Below are positions 39,601 to 64,000 of a stretch of 64,000 nt of DNA, piece by piece. Position numbers and translations under genes: made by a program. The notes under the pieces are model-generated. The model ran no database searches. It had not been told where the DNA came from and saw only the letters and a list, made by a program, of their open reading frames with translations. The stretch comes from Doris montereyensis (taxonomy: Eukaryota > Mollusca > Gastropoda > Nudibranchia > Dorididae): contig JAXRKP010000036.1 in assembly GCA_037039925.1 (NCBI GenBank), forward strand, positions 132,501 to 196,500. The letters are read 5' to 3'. Within the stretch, counting starts at the first letter, position 1. The number at the start of each line of letters is the position of its first letter.

Positions 39601-41924
39601 ATAATATAAAGACCAAGCTGTCGGATGGGATGACAATTTCCTGCTTGCACAATGAAAAATAAATTAAAGAAACGAGATAGGAGGATATACATATTTTAAA
39701 CCATTCATGTTTTTCCAAGCTGAACTTTCCTAAAATGAAGACCAAATTCAAAGCACCAGAAGGCACAACTGGGAAAATTCCTTACAACCACCACTGGTTA
39801 AAAGACAGTATTTAAAAAGTGCACATTTCATAGATGCACACTTTTCAAATACTTTCACAAGGAAATAAGAGTATATTACAAACTAAAAAGTATAATACAA
39901 AATGTACAAAATGGATTCCTTATAAGATGAGTGAGAAGCACTTGGTGCTAAACATCAGTTAACTAACACAATTAATAAATGGACAGTCATTTGACACAAT
40001 AACAACAAACGTATCGCTATATCATAATGATAAAGTACAATTTGCATACAGCAATAGTGACAATGGCTGGATATTTTGTGCCCTTTCACCACAATTGCGA
40101 TGAGAAAACATGTGCTGGCCGGGACGAGGGCAATGAATGTAAATGTAGACTTTTGATATTCTAAATCTTAGTAAAACATCAAGGGGACCACTCAAAACAA
40201 AGAAGAAGTAAAAAAAGAAGGAATTTGAAGATCGTCCAATTCACAAAAAGCAAACCCTATCCTCCTCTTACAGTGGTGTAGCAGTGGTGTTAAATCAGGT
40301 GCAGCATAGCTAAATGACATTAAACAGTACACTTTTGCACGGCATAGGAGTGACATTACAGCAACCACCTAATATGTATTTGTTTCATTACAATTCATCT
40401 ATTCATCATGGAATATAAAAGCCCCAGGACCACTTCAAATAAAAACTCTTGATGGTAAGCCAACCTGAAGAGAGTTCCAGTTATTTCCACAGCAAAAAAT
40501 TGAATCCATGTTTCAATTTCATGGTAATGAAAACAGTACACAAAATAATAATCATTTAACAATTAGAGAGATAATGCAAAGCTTTTAAGTTTATCAAAAG
40601 CAAAATGTACTGTGTTAAAATAACACACACTTACATACTCACAAGAACATTACTAAAAGCCAATAAATAATACCACAGTTGAAAGACCCGTGATTCATTG
40701 CACAGACAACGCTGAATTTCCTTTGAAAAATCGATTGAATTATTGTCATCTAGTTTTTTGCCTAGGTTGTCTGTTGTTAAGTTTCTTCAATTTCACCTCT
40801 TTTCTTTATTTGTCCTTTTTTAAACCATCCTTTCCAGACCCTCCTGAATGAAAATTCTAATTGTTTTGGTTTGGTTTTTTTGTGCAAAATTTTAAATCTT
40901 GTCACAGTGACAATGTGAAAACTGGACAGTAATTGAAACCTGAGCTGTCACAGACCACATCAAATAATTATATATAATAAGTTCTTTTTTCTGACGACAT
41001 TATTAAGAGAGAATATTTTTGTACAAAGGCAAATTCTCTTTCCACAAAACAAATCAGACATCTGAACTTTGCTTGCATAAAACAGGTGAGGTTCCAACAA
41101 ATGCACAGAATACAACGCAAAAGAAAAAGAGAGCGAAAAAGACACAAAACATCAAAACTAAAACAGTGCAAAGAAATGAAATTAATAAATTATTGCTTTG
41201 TCACCATAAGATTGATAGTTAAAAAGGAGTCACGAAACAAAACAAAATCAAATCCATCCTTCAACCAGACAAAAGATTTAAAAACCCCCCCCCCTCTCTC
41301 TCTCTCTCCTTTTATTGAAAAATAATAACAAACATCAAAACTACACTTATCAGAGCACCTTGTTATCCCCTCCGAAAAATCAAGCGACTTCTACTTCGAG
41401 GAGAGACAATCCTGTTTTCAAGAATACTCTTCAGATGTATTAAGAAATACGAGATAGATACACCTACAAAAAATCAACAAAAACAATTACAAAAAAATAA
41501 TTTCCAAAGTCAAATGCCCACCAAACAAAAACACTTAAAGATCAAAACAATAAGCATCTACACTGACTGAAGTTTTAGGGATGGAAATTGAATCAAAGTA
41601 TCAAGGCATTCAAACACCTTAAGGTTTATAAACACATTTCATATTTACCCAAATTTTCTGTGTGAATATCCAGTTTTTCAAAAAAATACAATGTATTGTA
41701 TGACTATGAAGGATCAATAAGACAAAAACTGAAATCACAAAAAGCTACATTTAATTTTATAAATAAAAACAAAGCAATCTGACATAAGAGAAACAGAAAA
41801 ATGTATATCCAAAAGAATGTTTTTAAAACAACAAAAACAAAGAAAAACACAAAAGAAAAGAAAGGAAAGACAGACTAAAATAAGAAAACAATAAAAATGT
41901 TCATAATAGCACTACAAAATAAGG
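36690..41924 (-). other. RALA: Probable long 3' UTR of Ral (4b transcript)
   Basis: Roughly 5.2 kb of AT-rich sequence (about two thirds A+T) lies 3' of exon 4b. Compared with flanking DNA it has few recognisable transposons, no microsatellite longer than about 20 bp and no conserved open frame, as expected of a constrained 3' UTR. Several - strand AATAAA hexamers occur (plus-strand TTTATT at 41311, 40805 and about 36715). I take the last as the outer limit; the true end could be any of them. Confidence 0.35.
36714..36721 (-). promoter_or_regulatory. RALA: Candidate distal Ral poly(A) signal
   Basis: Within the ATT-repeat of this region the - strand contains AATAAA, followed in the sense direction by T-rich sequence. 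It marks the point where repeat-poor sequence ends. Support is weak because AATAAA is frequent in DNA this AT-rich. Confidence 0.25.
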
Positions 41925-63523
<21,599 letters not shown>

Positions 63524-63939
63524 TGTGACGTTTTCTTTCTTTCTTTCTGAAAAATAAAAACCACAGAGTATAAAAAAACCCACTGTAGTTTTGTCCCCGG
63601 CAGAACCCAACAAACAAACCACTTAAAAACAGGGAAGCAAACAAAACTGTCAATCATAGAGCTTGATACTGAAAATTTTAAAAATCACATCATATCGAAC
63701 AAAACATATTATGGAGATACAGTCAACAGGTGGATGACATTAGCACACTTGCTGTCTGGAGGGTAAGAGTTTTAGCGCTTATTTATTACAGCGGAAAGGT
63801 GTGGCTCGATCATCTACACATCTGGTTTAAGTGAAACACAGGTAGTAAACACCAATAAAAATCGATATGTGTGAATTTTTTCCCTTTACGGTCGTGATTG
63901 GTAAAGGTATCTGATGGTATTGGACTTTGATTTATTCAA

Positions 63940-64000
63940 TTTTACCATGTACACCACATGCATTGATCTCAGGGTGAATTAAGAGAAAACATCAAGATGA
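63940..64000 (+). repeat. Family D repeat, cut by window end
   Basis: TCAATTTTACCATGTACACC, CATGCATTGATCTCAGGG, GTGAATTAAGAG, AACATCAAGATGA. It lies upstream of Ral coding exon 1, probably in the intron following an outside 5' UTR exon. Confidence 0.65.

Overview
This is a eukaryotic, intron-rich, AT-rich and heavily repeat-loaded animal window. The protein content and the mixture of tRNA-derived SINEs, APE-type LINEs, DNA transposons and very long CT/GA microsatellites suggest a lophotrochozoan, most likely a mollusc; that taxonomic call is inference. Two conserved genes are recognisable and converge tail to tail. INPP1 (inositol polyphosphate 1-phosphatase) lies on the + strand with five coding exons between 13,218 and 27,264. 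A Ral small GTPase gene lies on the - strand, running from its start codon at 63,523 down to about 41,925.

Layout. 1-13,200: flank, or possibly 5' UTR/intron of INPP1, with CT microsatellites and broken transposons: a TIR element of pogo type, a mariner-type element interrupted by two other insertions, and LINE fragments. 13,218-27,264: INPP1 coding exons, with two near-full-length RTE-like LINE copies in opposite orientation inside introns 1 and 4; the second sits inside an older TIR transposon. 27,265 to about 30,835: probable INPP1 3' UTR with a good poly(A) site. 30,900-36,700: intergenic transposon debris (pogo-type transposase, and a GC-rich LINE RNase H/zinc-knuckle tail). About 36,700-41,924: repeat-poor AT-rich sequence, probably the long Ral 3' UTR. 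41,925-63,546: Ral, with introns full of microsatellites and a short dispersed repeat.

Main points. (1) Ral has two alternative terminal coding exons, 4a (45,486-45,629) and 4b (41,925-42,041). They share the same acceptor phase and the same first 14 bases, but encode different membrane-targeting tails: 4b is polybasic ending in CTIL, and 4a is a longer Gly/Lys tail with a double cysteine ending in CCVVL. This parallels the 4A/4B arrangement of vertebrate KRAS. A (GAA/TTC) tract of about 190 bp lies about 470 bp upstream of exon 4a in the sense direction. (2) The two inverted LINE copies bracket INPP1 coding exons 2-4, a geometry that favours exon circularisation. (3) Five single-base deletions interrupt otherwise excellent coding exons of both genes, which looks like residual sequencing error rather than pseudogenisation. 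(4) All recognised copies of one roughly 110-bp repeat have the same orientation relative to the host gene they occupy.

INPP1 and Ral have no known direct pathway link; their adjacency is described, not interpreted.
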